Part shown: positions 30,128-42,113 of the stretch, one piece after another
Layout: each line of letters starts with the position of its first letter
Numbering within the stretch: the stretch's first letter is position 1
Origin: Gonapodya prolifera JEL478
Lineage: Eukaryota; Monoblepharomycota; Monoblepharidomycetes; Monoblepharidales; Gonapodyaceae
Direction: 5' to 3'
Length of the DNA stretch: 64,000 nucleotides
Assembly: GCA_001574975.1 (NCBI GenBank)
Contig: KQ965731.1
Coordinates: 558,001 to 622,000 of the forward strand
Notes under the pieces: model-generated
Told to the model about the DNA's origin: nothing
What the model saw: the letters and a program-made list of their open reading frames with translations, nothing else
Databases searched by the model: none
Position numbers and translations under genes: made by a program

Positions 30128-31599
30128 TCATGCCTTGAGTTTCATGTCAACCCGCGGGATCAACCCCTCATTATCCGCCGTGGGACCAACCCGCTTCCCT
30201 TGAGAGTCCACCTTCTCGTAACGAGCCGAGGTGTCCACGATTTCGAAGTCGGGCTGAAAGGGCTCTCGCAAGTCTTCGCGCGCGTGGATCAGTCTGTCCG
30301 CGAGGTGGTGGTTCACCTTGTATCCACAGAATACGGGTGTCAATGAATTGTAGATGCAGCAGTAGTCGAGTTACTCACATCCCTGTGCGCAGCTTCGTCT
30401 GCCCTCACAGCAAGTACCACGTCCCGAAGCTTAGCGTCATCTTTAAGATTCCAGTAGTCGATGGCGATGCGGGGGGCAGGGGAATTTTCAATGCTTCCGT
30501 TATCGATGGAGTGGAGGAAGTGCGTGTACGAGACGACTACGGGTGAGAGGAGGAAAGGACGCAGACGGACGTACACGGGTCAGACAGTTGACGAAACGCC
30601 TCCAGTGGATTCTCTTTCACTCACCAGCCTCCTCTTCAAGGTACCCAACAAAGCGATGTGCTACCTTTGGGAAAAGCAAGTACACCACAAAGTACGCATT
30701 CCAGAACACCCCTTGCACCGCCAGCACGAGAAGCCGCTCCCACGGACGAGGGTTGAAGATCTTGGTCCACGTCATGAGGTGCTGGATGAAAATGCGACGT
30801 CACCTTTAAGATCGAAGCTCTCGAAGCGTCATCGGACTGACCATTCTTTCATTTTCCGCTTCATGGAGCAGGTGGGTGATCCATCCCCCGTCGTGCCGCA
30901 TACGTCGTAGTGATGTGAGATGGCGGAGAGCGCCTGCGACCATGCCGGGTACTGCCGCGACTGTTTCGAGGAGTACAGCGCGATGAATATACTTTTTCTG
31001 TTTTGCAAAATGGTAGGATGCAATGAACTCAGAAACTCTGAAGTATCAGGCGAGCGGGAAAATGCTTACCCTGAAGAACACATCAGTGGGATATCGAAGC
31101 ATTTTCACAAGCGCAAACGCGACCTTGTCGGACCAGGTTTCCTGATATCGAAATAAATTGTGATTAGGGTTGTGATTGGACTTTCCACGACGCTGACCAA
31201 CAACTCACCGCGACACGATGATAGCCTACCCCGACTTTCCATTTCTCGAGCTCTTCACTGGATAGTTTGTGCTCCCTGAATTCACGCCGTACGGGGAGTG
31301 GTTGGACGATGGGAAGACTAAGAGTGTTGCGTTGAAGGGCGGCGAACGATGAATATGTTCGTGATGAGAAATTAAGAGCCATCAACTCACTCTCCAAGCC
31401 AGGTGACCTCCGATTTCAGGCTTAAACTGTTCCCGTCTTGATGCCCGACTCCTACGGGGTGTCGCTCATGGGCGGCGGCGGCGGCGGACACGGAGGCAAG
31501 GTGACGAGAAATCGCGAATCCGGTGTGTTGAAGACCAAGGCGCGAGGAGAGAGTGATAATGGCAGGAGTTCCACGCAACATCTTTTGGGTTAGTTCCAT
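30128..31599 (-). CDS. AOX: Mitochondrial alternative oxidase
   Basis: Di-iron ubiquinol oxidase of the inner mitochondrial membrane that bypasses complexes III and IV. Seven exons: 31391-31599, 31209-31317, 31070-31141, 30842-30991, 30625-30781, 30379-30536, 30128-30316; all phases close to 347 aa. All four iron-ligand motifs are present: [28 protein letters not shown] and RADEAAHRD, followed by VNHHLADRL. The N terminus ([17 protein letters not shown]) is Ser/Arg-rich and acid-poor, as in mitochondrial presequences. The ATG at 31599 is taken as start, though the second Met (MLRG) would serve as well. There is no Cys in the usual plant regulatory position, in keeping with fungal enzymes. Confidence 0.95.
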
Positions 31600-31850
31600 C
31601 AGTTGATTTTTAATGATGTACTTCGGAGCGGAGCCAGGGATTTTATGTACATAAGTTCTGCGTGCCTGACTCAGCAAACGTGTTCGACCCCGCACACGTT
31701 TCTTGACTTTCCGAAGGTCCTTTTAGGGCCCCTCTCACATTTACGTTCCGCGAAAATTAATGTCGAGGTGTACGATATAGACATTTTAAATGTTCCGAAC
31801 TACATAGTATCTCAAAATCGCTCATTGACACAGCTCCGGTATAAGTCCAT

Positions 31851-33493
31851 TCAAATCACCCCCCAAACATCCTCGAACCCTCCCACAACCTTGCCACATG
31901 TCACGCTTGCACTGAGATTGTAATTGCTGATGGAAACCTTACGGTCCACAGCACACCCAGCCATTGATTCGAACTCGTCGGGTCCACGCGCAAACGCACC
32001 AATAAAGAAAGCGATTGAAGACTCGGGGTTTGAAGCAACGAGGTCAGAGGCGAGGTGGTTGGCGGCAGTCAGTGTAGCGTCGGGGGAAAGGGCTTGTCCG
32101 ATTCAACAATATGATTAAATCGGGAATCACAAGTGAGCATTTCAGACCATTGCTCACAAACTTTGACACATCCAGGCGGTAAATGGTCTGCGACTGGGTT
32201 TCGAATAACTTTCATGAGCTTTTCTGGGGAGCTAGTTGAACGAATCGACAGTTTATGCAGCAATTGTACTACAGTTTTCAACACACAATTGAGCGCGTCG
32301 CTGTAAGTAGTATCGACGAGCAGCCACGTACCCATGAGTCCCGCGAATCTCTTGTACGTTCGGGGGATGCGAACGCTGGGGTTGATTTCGATGAGGACAT
32401 TTCCGGCGGTGTGGACAAACACCTGAAGAAGACCGGCCTTGTTCAGAGGGGAGTCGAGGAGTGTGAGGAGACACTGAAAATTGATTGGAAAAAAATGTAT
32501 GAGTGTCGTTCTCGTTTTGATGCACTAAAGTCTTCTTGATAGGAACAAGCCGTTCGAAGCCGACGTGACCCATCTTTTCCTTTCTTATCATACAGGTGAT
32601 TGCGTCACCACACATGCTCTTCAGCTGAACGCTTATTGTTGTTCCCAACCTTGACTGAAAACCCCAACACTCACCTGGTGGGCAATATCCGGTCGAAAGT
32701 CCGCGATATCCCTCCCCGTCTTCCGCAGAATATTTTGATGATCATCACAATTGAGGAGCGTGTAGCGAGCATTATCCCCTTTTGGGGGTGCTCCGGGCTT
32801 CTTTTGGAATTTGCTTCCGCCCTTGGACGACGATCCAGATCCCATGCGAACTACTTCCAGCGTTGCCCCACAAAGGACAACAATCAGACGGCGGGATTTT
32901 GCGGCTTCTGCGCTCGTCTTGGGGACTTTCGGGGGGAGTAAGGGTTGGAGTAAGGAAGATGGTGCGAAGGTTGGAAGGAAGGAAGTCGGAGGCGGCAGGG
33001 AAAATTTGATTGGCGCAATGGCGGACTCAGAGGCATTCGAGACTGCCGAGGGGTTTGAATTTGTGTGTGCCGGATCAGTAAGTGCAGGAGTCGACCCGAG
33101 GTTGGACACCTCGGACTTGTCCACCACCATTGGAGAGTCCACGGCGCTATCTTCAGTGAACCCTGTCAGTGCTTCCTCCCGTGTTTGGTCACTGGTCTCC
33201 CCGGATGCGTGCTGGCCCTTCTTATCGCCTTTCCTCGGAGCTTCCTTTGCAGCGACCTTCTTCTTCTTCGTCTTAGTTTTCTCAGCTGTCGATCCCACGT
33301 TTTCCGATACTATTGGTGTATCTTCAGTCTTTGCCTCCTTCTGATGCCCTTCCGCCTTGTCGGTAGCTAGCTTGGAACGTTTTGCGGGGATAGGAGAATC
33401 GGCATTCTTTGCGACAGCCGAAGGGTATTTCCTTTTCACGCTCCGCATTGCAGGATGTGGGGATGCGATGGAGAGCTCGCTGCTTGGTGCCAT
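31851..33493 (-). CDS. EMG1: rRNA small-subunit pseudouridine methyltransferase NEP1/EMG1
   Basis: SPOUT-class methyltransferase that acts on an 18S rRNA pseudouridine during 40S assembly in the nucleolus. Exons 32675-33493, 32332-32473, 32158-32268 and 31851-32092 close in phase to 437 aa. Residues 1-200 are a low-complexity Lys/Ser/Glu extension, unusually long compared with the roughly 250-aa yeast enzyme. The catalytic domain begins [15 protein letters not shown] and contains [61 protein letters not shown] and [14 protein letters not shown]. It ends with the knot segment [12 protein letters not shown] and [17 protein letters not shown], then EDVWGVI. The basic KTKKKK cluster in the extension may be a nucleolar signal. 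Confidence 0.95.
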
Positions 33494-33664
33494 CGCTGGC
33501 GATCACTTAGAAAAGAGAAATTGTTGAAGAGTGACCAAAGCAGCACCCCCACAACTCCATCTCTTCGCTTCATCACTCTTCCTCCGACTTCATCGAAATT
33601 ATTTTTCACTTTTGTACATCGTTTCCCTCATCATACACATTGATTGAGCTGAAAGTCATACGAA

Positions 33665-34654
33665 TCACGCAGATCCACCAATGAAAGTGTAGAATGACTT
33701 GAAGACGTTAGGCATCAGCGCGTTGCCCAGTAGGGCGAGGCAAGCGGTCTTTTGTGGGGACTTAAGTTAATGTGGCGATTCATCAAATTGGAATGAAAGC
33801 AACATACGTTTGCGAGAATATGAAGTGTGGATCGCATATCCGTGACGTCCAGCGAATATGCAGCTGAGTGCCCAAGTCGAGCGAAAACGTATGTGCTGAT
33901 GAATGTAGTCTGCAACTGTACGGGGACCTGTCCAAAGGGGTCAGGTTTTGGCACGAACGAGAAACACACCCTCCAGGTCTGACTCACGTCACAAAGTGTT
34001 GCTATGAACATGGCAACTGCAACGTAAGGGAACGATTCTGCGCAATTTTCATGCATCCCTTGTATCCGCGCAGCGAGCTGGATCCGTCTGAAACCTTGCT
34101 CCTTCCCTCCTTTCGTTTCCCCAACAGCAGCCTCGTACTCCTGCTGGTTGGTTGCAAGGCGGAACAAAGTGGCAACTTGTGCACGTGGGAGATGATTGTC
34201 GTATCGAATAGGAAGAGTTGCAGCACGTGCGACCACCGCGAGGTAAGTTGTACCGCCTTGGATGAGAAGAGTTGAGAAGATGGAGACGAGGAGGCGGTGT
34301 CAAGAGACTCACCATACACGTAAATGGTATATGCGGCGAAAATGGCCAGAGGTACTCTCTGGGGGTCTGCATTATTTCATTAATAAACTCATCAAACGTC
34401 AAATGCTTTGAGGATGTTTTACTCACCTACCCCGATCGATTGAACTAAGCCCGGTACGCCGAATCTTTCCCACACATGGAATCGTTCCAGGGCGGCTAGT
34501 ATCGGGAAGCAAGTAGCATACCTGCATTGGCAACCCAGGCAAGATCCGAAGTCGTCAGCTCTGATTGGGGCTTTGGCTCGATGACTGTGTGCACGTACAG
34601 CGCGGGAATTCCCAGGGCAAGAAAAACTGGATGCGACTTGATCTCTTCGTCCAT
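33665..34654 (-). CDS. MAPEG-family membrane protein
   Basis: Membrane-associated proteins in eicosanoid and glutathione metabolism; small four-helix integral membrane proteins. Exons 34522-34654, 34427-34495, 34313-34366, 33988-34256, 33808-33927 and 33665-33748 close in phase to 242 aa. The first helix is HPVFLALGIPALYVHTVI. A later one is VPLAIFAAYTIYVYG. The family core RIQGMHENCAESFPYVAVAM (Asn and Glu of the conserved HxNxxE/P motif) is followed by FISTYVFARLGHSAAY and a last helix ending FKSFYTFIGG. The core suggests a microsomal glutathione S-transferase-like protein, but the substrate is open. Met at 34654 gives the shortest in-frame protein; an upstream in-frame Met at 34735 would add 27 polar residues. 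Confidence 0.82.
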
Positions 34655-34751
34655 TTCGTCATGCGGTGTTTGGTCAAGCTGTGTGGGTGGGTTAAAATTT
34701 GCTCCGTGTTTAGCCGTTAGGTTGAAGTGGATCAAAAGTGGAACGTATTAC

Positions 34752-37700
34752 ATGTATTCCAATAATCACTCGCTGTCGCCTTTATCCACGTCCAGTCCAA
34801 GCTTTCCAAATGGAATCGCCTCCACAGATCAATGGACAGACGGTGCTCAGCGTCACTCACCAACTCCTGTGTCGCCTCTCATTCCCAACAAATTGCTGGA
34901 AGAGCGGAAACAGATCGCCGATGTTAGAGCGTCAGCACTGTTGATGGGGGTCCGATACACGCTTATTGTGCTAGCAGGTGCCATCGCGACTCTTTTTGCA
35001 CGAGTGCTGGGTTTGTGACAGAACACGTCCCCCTTGTGAAAGTTTGCATCCCTCTGGGCTTGACCAGTTGGCTAGTGGCAGCGATAGGCACAACAGCGAC
35101 GATAGCACCGTCTTCCACGACGAACCCAGTCTCAAATGGAACGACTAACTCAACCATACAGGACCTGTCGAGCAGCCCGAATGGATTCCTCATCGATTCG
35201 GGATCAAACTCTACAAATACATCGAGTTCTTCATCTTCATCATCAAGTGGGGGATCCTCGAGCAGCAGCGGCAGCGGTAGTGACACGTCCACCACCATGC
35301 AGGTCTATTGGCGTGACAGCGTCAGCTTTCGGACCCAAACTTCTGCTGTAGAGCTCACATTTTTAGATCCCTTTGGATCGCTTTCTCGCCTCTTTGGGCC
35401 TACTGTTGTTGCCGGGGTCAACATTCAGTCGGACATAGACTTGATTGCCGATGTGGGACTCTCGTCCGTCGCATTCCAGGACGGAAACATGGTGATGGCC
35501 CTTCAAAGTTCAATTGAAAGGCCTTCAACGGAGCTATGCTCCGGCTGCAGGTGTGGAGTGAAACTTTTGACTCCTTGGTTGATGCAATACGGCAGTCTTG
35601 AGATCGATTTCATACTTCCCCCGGCGGTGAGCTAAGAGGCAAAACTTTCCGTTTAGGCTGTTTTTAGATGGTGATTCAATTATTGGGTATCCGAAGTCCA
35701 CATACGGTGGTGTTTTCTCTTTGACGGTGACCTCCGACCCTGTGCGGAGCTTGACAGCAAACAGAACAAACTCGGATTCACTCTCTCTTCACATCGGTGC
35801 GTCCTTGGTCTTCAGCGTAATGGTCTTTCTGGAAAGAACTGTTGTGGAACTTATTCTCCTAGTGGACTCTTGCAGTGTTATTGCCAGTTTCGATTACGTG
35901 GACAATCCAGGTTACTCATACACTTCATTCCAAGATGGAAACCCAACTGGCGGCTGTCTTGCTGGAGCAACGCAGCATAGGGTGCGTGAATCAAAGTTCC
36001 ATACATTCGGTGATACCCACTGTTGATGCTGTGTTGTTTCAGATCAGATTGCAGTGGCAGCCATCGGCAATTCAGTTCTCCATGAACGGTGCTGCATTTC
36101 GCTCTATTTCAATTCCTCCCAATGCGCAATGGAAGTTTCCCCAGCGGCCTTCGCTTGTCACCTTCCAGTTCTGGGATGGTTCTTGCAACACATTACCCAT
36201 TGGAACTAAGAGCTGGTCTACGTCTCGAAAACCTGTGAGTGGTATCAATTTTGAGAAAAAAAATCCACCTTTTCATGGACGTATTGGTAGACGATAACGG
36301 ATTGGACTTCGCCAGTCGTGTTGCAGATCAAACGAATTGCATACACTCCAACGACGCAAACATTTCCAGTCTCCCCGCTTCGAGGAGATCCTTCCTACAA
36401 GCCTCAATCTTCTATTTCTGTTTCGTCTTCTACCATTTCCAAGGACCGCCTCAACCCAACACTTACCTTCAATGGTGACGTGGACTTTGTGGACATGGTT
36501 GTCGAATCGGGGTATCAGGGGATCCTGGATGGCAATGGAATTATCAACTTGTCTTTGTTGAATGTTTCTGGTAACTCCCAGACCCCGTCTTGCTCTGCTC
36601 AAGCCACTGTTGGATGCGGTTGTACTCTCAAATTGTCTGCACCCATCACGCTGCAGTACGGCACTGTGTCGTTTGGATTGTATATCCCAACCACGCCTGG
36701 AACGGTAGTGAGCTTGGTGTTGATGTCAGCAGCAGTTGATGGAAGTTACGATGAGATCGACTTCCATGTTGGTGAGTTAATTCTAGGTGCGATTTTCATT
36801 GGACGTCAGAAAGCTTTAAGACTCTTTGTTCTCGCACTTGTCCAGTTGGTGGCACCACAGCAATCACCAACTACAACTATGTTGGAAGTCTCTACCAGTC
36901 GGCTCTTTCAAGATCGCACTCACTCACCGGCCTCGGTATTGGCGGCAACAGTCTCACAAACGTGAGTTTTATCACGTAATGCAAGGTTGGAAGTCGCGTT
37001 TGCAACGGACTTTTGGTTTTCAAAGGTGACGATAAGGTGGTCGCCACAAAATGTGACGTGGTCAATCGCAGGAACGACTTTACGAACTATCAACGTTCCT
37101 ATATCTGCTCCATTCAAGATTCCTCAAAGGTCTTCGTCGATCGTTATGACGTTTTGGGATGGTTCATGTCCGTCGAATTCGTTGAGTACTCTAGCATGGT
37201 CGAACCCATCCGGACAACGTTTGGTGAGAATCCAGAACCTCCACTTCTCTCGGAAGCATTCTTATTTTGGTTTATCCCAAGACTTTTGCATCATCGGTGC
37301 GATTAGGGCTGTCAAGTATACAAATACAACCAATGAGCGGGTCGATTCCGAACGTTATACCATACAATTCTTCTCAGAAAACAGGTACAACACTCGTACA
37401 GCCATTTGACTCATCGAGGATTGTTTCGATGGCAAACTTCACGGGGGATGACAGCTTTGTTGACGTTCTCACAGAGTCAAGTACAGCTTCGCAAGTCTAC
37501 GTTAACAATACGAACAGCGGAGCCCTCGAGATTGCTATGCTAGCGCCGGGCAACTGCTCTTTACTCACTGGATGCGGATGCGGGGCGACAATCACGTTTC
37601 CTTACAGCAATATGCAGCTGTTTGGAAACGTGACCGTGAACATGACCGTTGCAGCAGGCTCGGGGCTCGTTACCGCTTTGAGATTCCAGACCATAGGGAC

Positions 37701-39826
37701 GAATGAAACAATCGAATATGAAATCGCGAACGGTGTCATTCGCACTTTCTTTTACACGTACGTTGAAGGATTTCCGGAGCCAAACACCCAAAAATGGCAA
37801 GCTACTTTCGCCAAGACAACAACGGGGATGCATCAGGTGAGCCTCGACTTACTGGGATGATCAATCAAGGATCCATCATGATTGACATTTGTTCGCGTGC
37901 CGGTGACGGAAGTATGGAATTGCTTGGAGCTCTGGTTCGTGCATCGATCTGTGTCGACTTGACCTATCTACAACGTTCGCTCCCGTAGATTCAATCACTT
38001 GGCTCTACGACGGAACAGTCTTGAGAACCGAATTGCGGGTCACTCGAGCATACTGGAAGTTTCCAGTACGAATGAAAACAGCCACATTGCAAATTTACGA
38101 TGGCGGCTGCCCTTCAAGTCCCAACTCCATTCGAACTTGGACAGGAAATACAGTGAGAGTTCTGGTGGAGCTTAAAAAGCATCCAAATCTCACGACTTGC
38201 GATTTGAGACTTGGAGTAGACTTCCTTCTATCGTGAAAACCGTTGTTACTTATGTAAACTTCAGCTTCCCTCTCAACATGACACCATATTCGCCTCCTAC
38301 TTATGTACCAGGTGAGTTGTGCAGGAAATCGTGCTGTCTTCTCCCCATCGCGTATCACTTATATTCCATATCTTTCAGGCTCTAATGGTGTCCTTGCATA
38401 TGCTCCAGCGTGGCAGTGAGTAAACAACTGTCAAAGCAACGTTTCGGAACTCGACGCTACAATTGCTTCGATGCAGAGAAATTGCAGATTTCGATTACAG
38501 CGGAATCTCTTATTTGACGTATTTCGGAATGAGGTGAAGAACGGCACCGCAAGTGTATCATTCAATTACCGTAAAACACTTCCCGTCGACTAGCTGCGAC
38601 TCAGCGGGCAACGTCATTAGTCTCTACGACTCTTGGTCGTCACGAGGAGGCGGTTTCCTCGCTGCAGACTTTGCGCCGCTGGTAAGCCAAGCGAGCAATA
38701 ATAACAAAACACATGCCAGACCCAAACTATCTCTCTTGCTAGCCGGTTGGTCGACTCGCACAGACTGTCTTTCTGAAGAAGTTTTACCCGGGGCTGAAGA
38801 TTCTTGTCGGGTTTGCGACAAACATGGGAACGTGTGCAGGTGCATCTGTTCGCGGCACATTTGTGCAAAACAGTGAGAGCAATACTCGTCCACGCACTTT
38901 TCGCGTCTCTCATAACTCGCAATCAGTGCAAGCGCTCGTCGCGACCGGATGGGATGGCGTCGACATGGACTGGGAGCAGTACATGGACTCTAACATGGGG
39001 CCTTTTATGCAGGCAGTGCGGGCAGGACTTCCGGCACCCCTTATTTTGACAATGGACGTTTATGGAAGCCCGTCGAGCTTCCCAGGGTGGGACACGTTCA
39101 AGAGCTCTTTGGATTTTGTGAGTACGATTGGTCTGTCGCGCATGTGAAATATAACGCTCTTCTTTCCTAGGTGCATGTGATGTCGTATAATGTGAGTGTT
39201 CCGGTGTGAAACCGTCGGACCACATCGATACAACAAGAAACACCGCTACCAGCCTTCAATTGTAAGCACCGCGAACTCTGTGAAGAACTGGGCCACGAAT
39301 CTGGGGGTGCCGAGCAAAATCCGACCAGGGACATGGGTGTAAGTTGTGAAATTTTCAAGTTGTGCTAGCACATAACATGTGATCCGATCCGATTCGTGTT
39401 TACACCATCACCGGTGCCAGTGCTGCCGTCACCAACTTTGCATCGCTTCGAACATCGGGAAGGCTTGATGGACCGCCCACGTTCACGGCTCTGTGGACAC
39501 CATACACGTACGACAACGTCACGTACGCCGAGTCCGTCAATGGCACGGTATACTGCGGTAAGAGCGTCGCTACGAATGTGTCGAATGTCCCATTGAGGCG
39601 TTTCTATAGGGTACACGTGTATGGTGGCAAGAGTGCGATGGGCAAAGAACATGACTTACGGTGCGTCTCGTTGTTTCCTCGCGGTGAACGTGAGTACCGA
39701 GGCTCACACACATACAAATATTGCGTCACCAAAGCTGGGTGGATGGTGTTCCATATCGGAAACGATTACCGCATGGAATGGACGCAACAGATGGCGGCTG
39801 TTGTGCGACAAGAGTTCCCCCAATGA
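34752..39826 (+). CDS. Membrane-anchored protein with three GH16-like modules and a GH18 chitinase module
   Basis: A long multi-exon gene. The N terminus (MYSNNHSLSPLST...) is cytosolic and polar, followed by a membrane segment made across a splice near 34978/35045 (RYTLIVLAVCIPLGL), then a Ser/Gly-rich stalk at about 35100-35300. Three related jelly-roll modules follow. Each has a CxxCxCGxxL-like block (near 35545, 36595, 37560) and an end block of the type WxxxxxxWxxxGxxxRT...FPQR...FWDGSCP (near 36050-36200, 37030-37180, 38000-38140). From 38377 a GH18 module starts GSNGVLAYAPAW, with YLTYFGM, FYPGLKILVGFATN and the catalytic DGVDMDWE motif at about 38955-38980, and ends AGWMVFHIGNDYRMEWTQQM. 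Inferred role: chitin-glucan remodelling at the cell surface. Many exon edges are approximate, and I infer a single gene from continuous frame across 38310-38380. Confidence 0.7.
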
Positions 39827-39877
39827 GAAAGCGCGCGCACACTTTTGCGACACATATACGAGCACCATTAATTGTAT

Positions 39878-40175
39878 TTATTTATTTACATGCTTTGCGT
39901 TTTCAGCTGCTGCTGCTGCTTTGTCCCACGCTTGCCAAAGCCCCTGGCAGGCATCACTGTCCGACCCTCGCGCTCTCGTCTGGCGACAGCACTCGTGCAG
40001 AGCGCGAATCTGCTCCTCGCACTTGCTCTCGTCCAGCGTCTTTGAGATGCAGGCTTGGATTGCACATGCCTTTGGGTTGCGATGCAATACAGTGGTGAGG
40101 CAGGGGAGAGCGAGCCATGTACGGATGGCCACTTACTTGAGCTTTGCAGTTGTAGCGTCTTTGCTTCTTGCCCAT
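39878..40175 (-). CDS. CMC4: Twin CX9C mitochondrial protein, Cmc4-like
   Basis: Exons 40137-40175 and 39878-40069 with a 67-nt intron give 76 aa. After MGKKQRRYN the protein has CKAQACAIQAC, then C-x9-C spacing twice (ISKTLDESK and EEQIRALHE between cysteines) followed by a CC pair and a last Cys at SDAC. This matches the intermembrane-space twin-CX9C protein Cmc4 in order and length; such proteins are imported by the Mia40 disulfide relay. The precise role of Cmc4 is not well defined. The tail is Ala-rich. It is convergent with the GH16/GH18 gene; only 51 bp separate the stop codons. Confidence 0.85.
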
Positions 40176-40347
40176 GTCGAGCGTGTCTGGTCTGTTCTTT
40201 TGTCGGATTCGCTTGAGTCTGGTTGAAAATTCTTCCGATGGATTTGCGAAGATTCCGTTTTTTGTGCCTTCCCCATCAACTGCGGCGAAGCCAGAGGGCG
40301 AAGAATACAAGACGCAATCTATCGCGTAAGACAACGTTGCGCTACAT

Positions 40348-41397
40348 TTAACTCATGAGCTCAAGCCCACACCGTCCACACACCCATATGCGTTCCTCGT
40401 CATCTACCGCTTCCGTCAAATAAAAGCCCCCTTTATCGTCATTTTCCCCCCCTCGACGTGCCACACAAAACTCGCAATCCGCTCGTGCGTCGCAATACCC
40501 ACATCGCACGACGGTGCACTTTCCCGTCCCTCCACTCCGCGTTCGATCCTTTTCGTTGCGGTTTCGCGCACCGGCACCGGATGCAGCGTAGGGCAGTGAG
40601 CGGGGTTGCGAGGTCGGGCGAAAACAGAGATGCTCGACTCTCCCGCACGAGGAGCACCGGTTTTCCTGCGGGCCGGTTTCCATTCCGGAGATTGATCTTG
40701 AGCAGACATTGCATTCGCGCGGGAGGGATAGCGAGACCAGGGCAAATGCAGGCGCTGCCCTCCGTTGCGTCGGGTCGGCGGTGGGAAGTGGGGGGTACAG
40801 TGACGGGTGGAGGAAGAGGCTAACGGGGCCGCTTTTCGTGTCGTCGATGGGCGGCAGAGGAACGCGAAGTGGCCGCGAGTCCACGACGATGTTGTCCCAG
40901 TAGGTGGCGATGCCTCGTGCAGTGCAGCCTGTGCAGTCCAGGACAGGCACGGAGCCGAGGAGGGAGAGGAGCGAGCCCGGGGAAAGGTCCAACGGTATTG
41001 CTACGTTTGGAGCGAAAGAGGCTCGAAGTTCAGCCAGCTGGCCTGGAGCCACCGATGCCATGAGTGCAGAGACCCCCTTCTCGGATATCCGAGGGCAGTA
41101 GTCTAGGCGTACACGGCGCACTCCCTCAATGCCCCCGAATTGAACGAGTCTGCGGAGGATCGATTCCAGAGCTTCGTCCGTGACGGTGTCTAGTCGCACG
41201 CGCCCCTTTCCGTCTGGAAGAAACTGCGCGTGGTAGAAGTCCAGGCCAAAGAATGTCCAAAGTTGTACATCAGAGAATACGATCTTTTGGAGAATGCGAG
41301 ATGCACTGGCAGTGGCGAGGAGAGACGGAAGCGATGGATTGAGTCGTTGGAGTATGATGCTGAGAATCTCGGGAGGGATTGACAGCAGGCTGGTCAT
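40348..41397 (-). CDS. F-box-like protein with C-terminal Cys-rich zinc-binding region
   Basis: Single exon, 349 aa from the ATG at 41397. Residues 1-45 read SLLSIPPEILSIILQRL followed by SLLATASASRILQKIVF, an F-box-type start. Next come two leucine-rich segments (LVQFGGIEGVRRVRLDYCP, LSPGSLLSLLGSVPVLDCTGC) like a short LRR. The last 130 residues hold four or more CxxC pairs: CNVCSRSI, CSSCGRVEHLC, CGYCDARADCEFC and VCGRCGLEL. These would bind two or three zinc ions. This combination resembles fungal F-box proteins with a terminal zinc module; the target is unknown. Upstream in-frame Met codons up to 41499 exist but add Pro-rich sequence that reads like leader. Confidence 0.75.
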   Translation of the reverse strand: MTSLLSIPPEILSIILQRLNPSLPSLLATASASRILQKIVFSDVQLWTFFGLDFYHAQFLPDGKGRVRLDTVTDEALESILRRLVQFGGIEGVRRVRLDYCPRISEKGVSALMASVAPGQLAELRASFAPNVAIPLDLSPGSLLSLLGSVPVLDCTGCTARGIATYWDNIVVDSRPLRVPLPPIDDTKSGPVSLFLHPSLYPPLPTADPTQRRAAPAFALVSLSLPRECNVCSRSISGMETGPQENRCSSCGRVEHLCFRPTSQPRSLPYAASGAGARNRNEKDRTRSGGTGKCTVVRCGYCDARADCEFCVARRGGENDDKGGFYLTEAVDDEERIWVCGRCGLELMS

Positions 41398-41559
41398 GGA
41401 GCGGGGTCGTTTGGACGCAGGGTTATGATTTGGTAAGGAGGGTGTGCAGGCGAGTACTTCTCTCCAGTGGGGAGGGGGTGGTTGACAAGTGCGAGTCACG
41501 AGGTCAGGTCATCTGTGGTCACGAGACAGACTTCCTGCGGTCACATCTTGGCCCCACCA

Positions 41560-42040
41560 ATGCCTGCGAATCCGCCGCCCACTCCGCCGCACGCCTTCTT
41601 GCCGCTCGTGCTGACTGCTCTCGACGCTCTTCCCAGTCGCCCCTTTCTCCCGCACGAGGTTCGAAGCCAGACTCTGGACGAATCATTCGCTCAAAGAGAG
41701 CACGGCATCTCACAGGAAAGAAGAGTGGAACTGATTCAAAGCGCGCTTGATGAGGCTGTGAAACAGCGACTGCTGTGAGTAAATGCCACGCACGACACTT
41801 CTTTTCGTCGTTGCAGAGGTGTATACCCAAGGTTGGAGTTTCAGTTGATTGGACGAAACTTCTCCTCATTCTCTCAAATTTTCAATTCCACGTGCGTAAG
41901 AGTGACGTTCGAAAAGCGGGGACTCAAGTTTTACGTCCGTCGAGGGAATCCGGAGGAAAATCCTGCACCTGGAAAACCTGACACCCAAACGCGAAAGGAT
42001 GTCTCTGGAGACCATCCAAATACCACGTCGCCAAGCTCTG
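41560..42040 (+). CDS. Unrecognised helical protein (possible 5' part of the next gene)
   Basis: Exons 41560-41774 and 41817 onward close in phase (CT|A). The reading is MPANPPPTPP, HAFLPLVLTALDALPSRPF, HGISQERRVELIQSALDEAV and LEFQLIGRNFSSFSQIF. Beyond 41891 two frames are open: one with a 37-nt intron leading to RKILHLENLTPKRERM and a stop at 42052, the other reading through to about 42144. I cannot decide between them, nor whether this is a separate gene or supplies the start of the Swi5-like gene. The helical composition with spaced Leu and Glu suggests a small complex subunit. Confidence 0.4.
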
Positions 42041-42113
42041 TAGACGCATTCAGAGTAATTATAGTGGACGGGTGCCTCGACGAGCGACCTCTTTTTAATC
42101 ACGATCCGAACAG

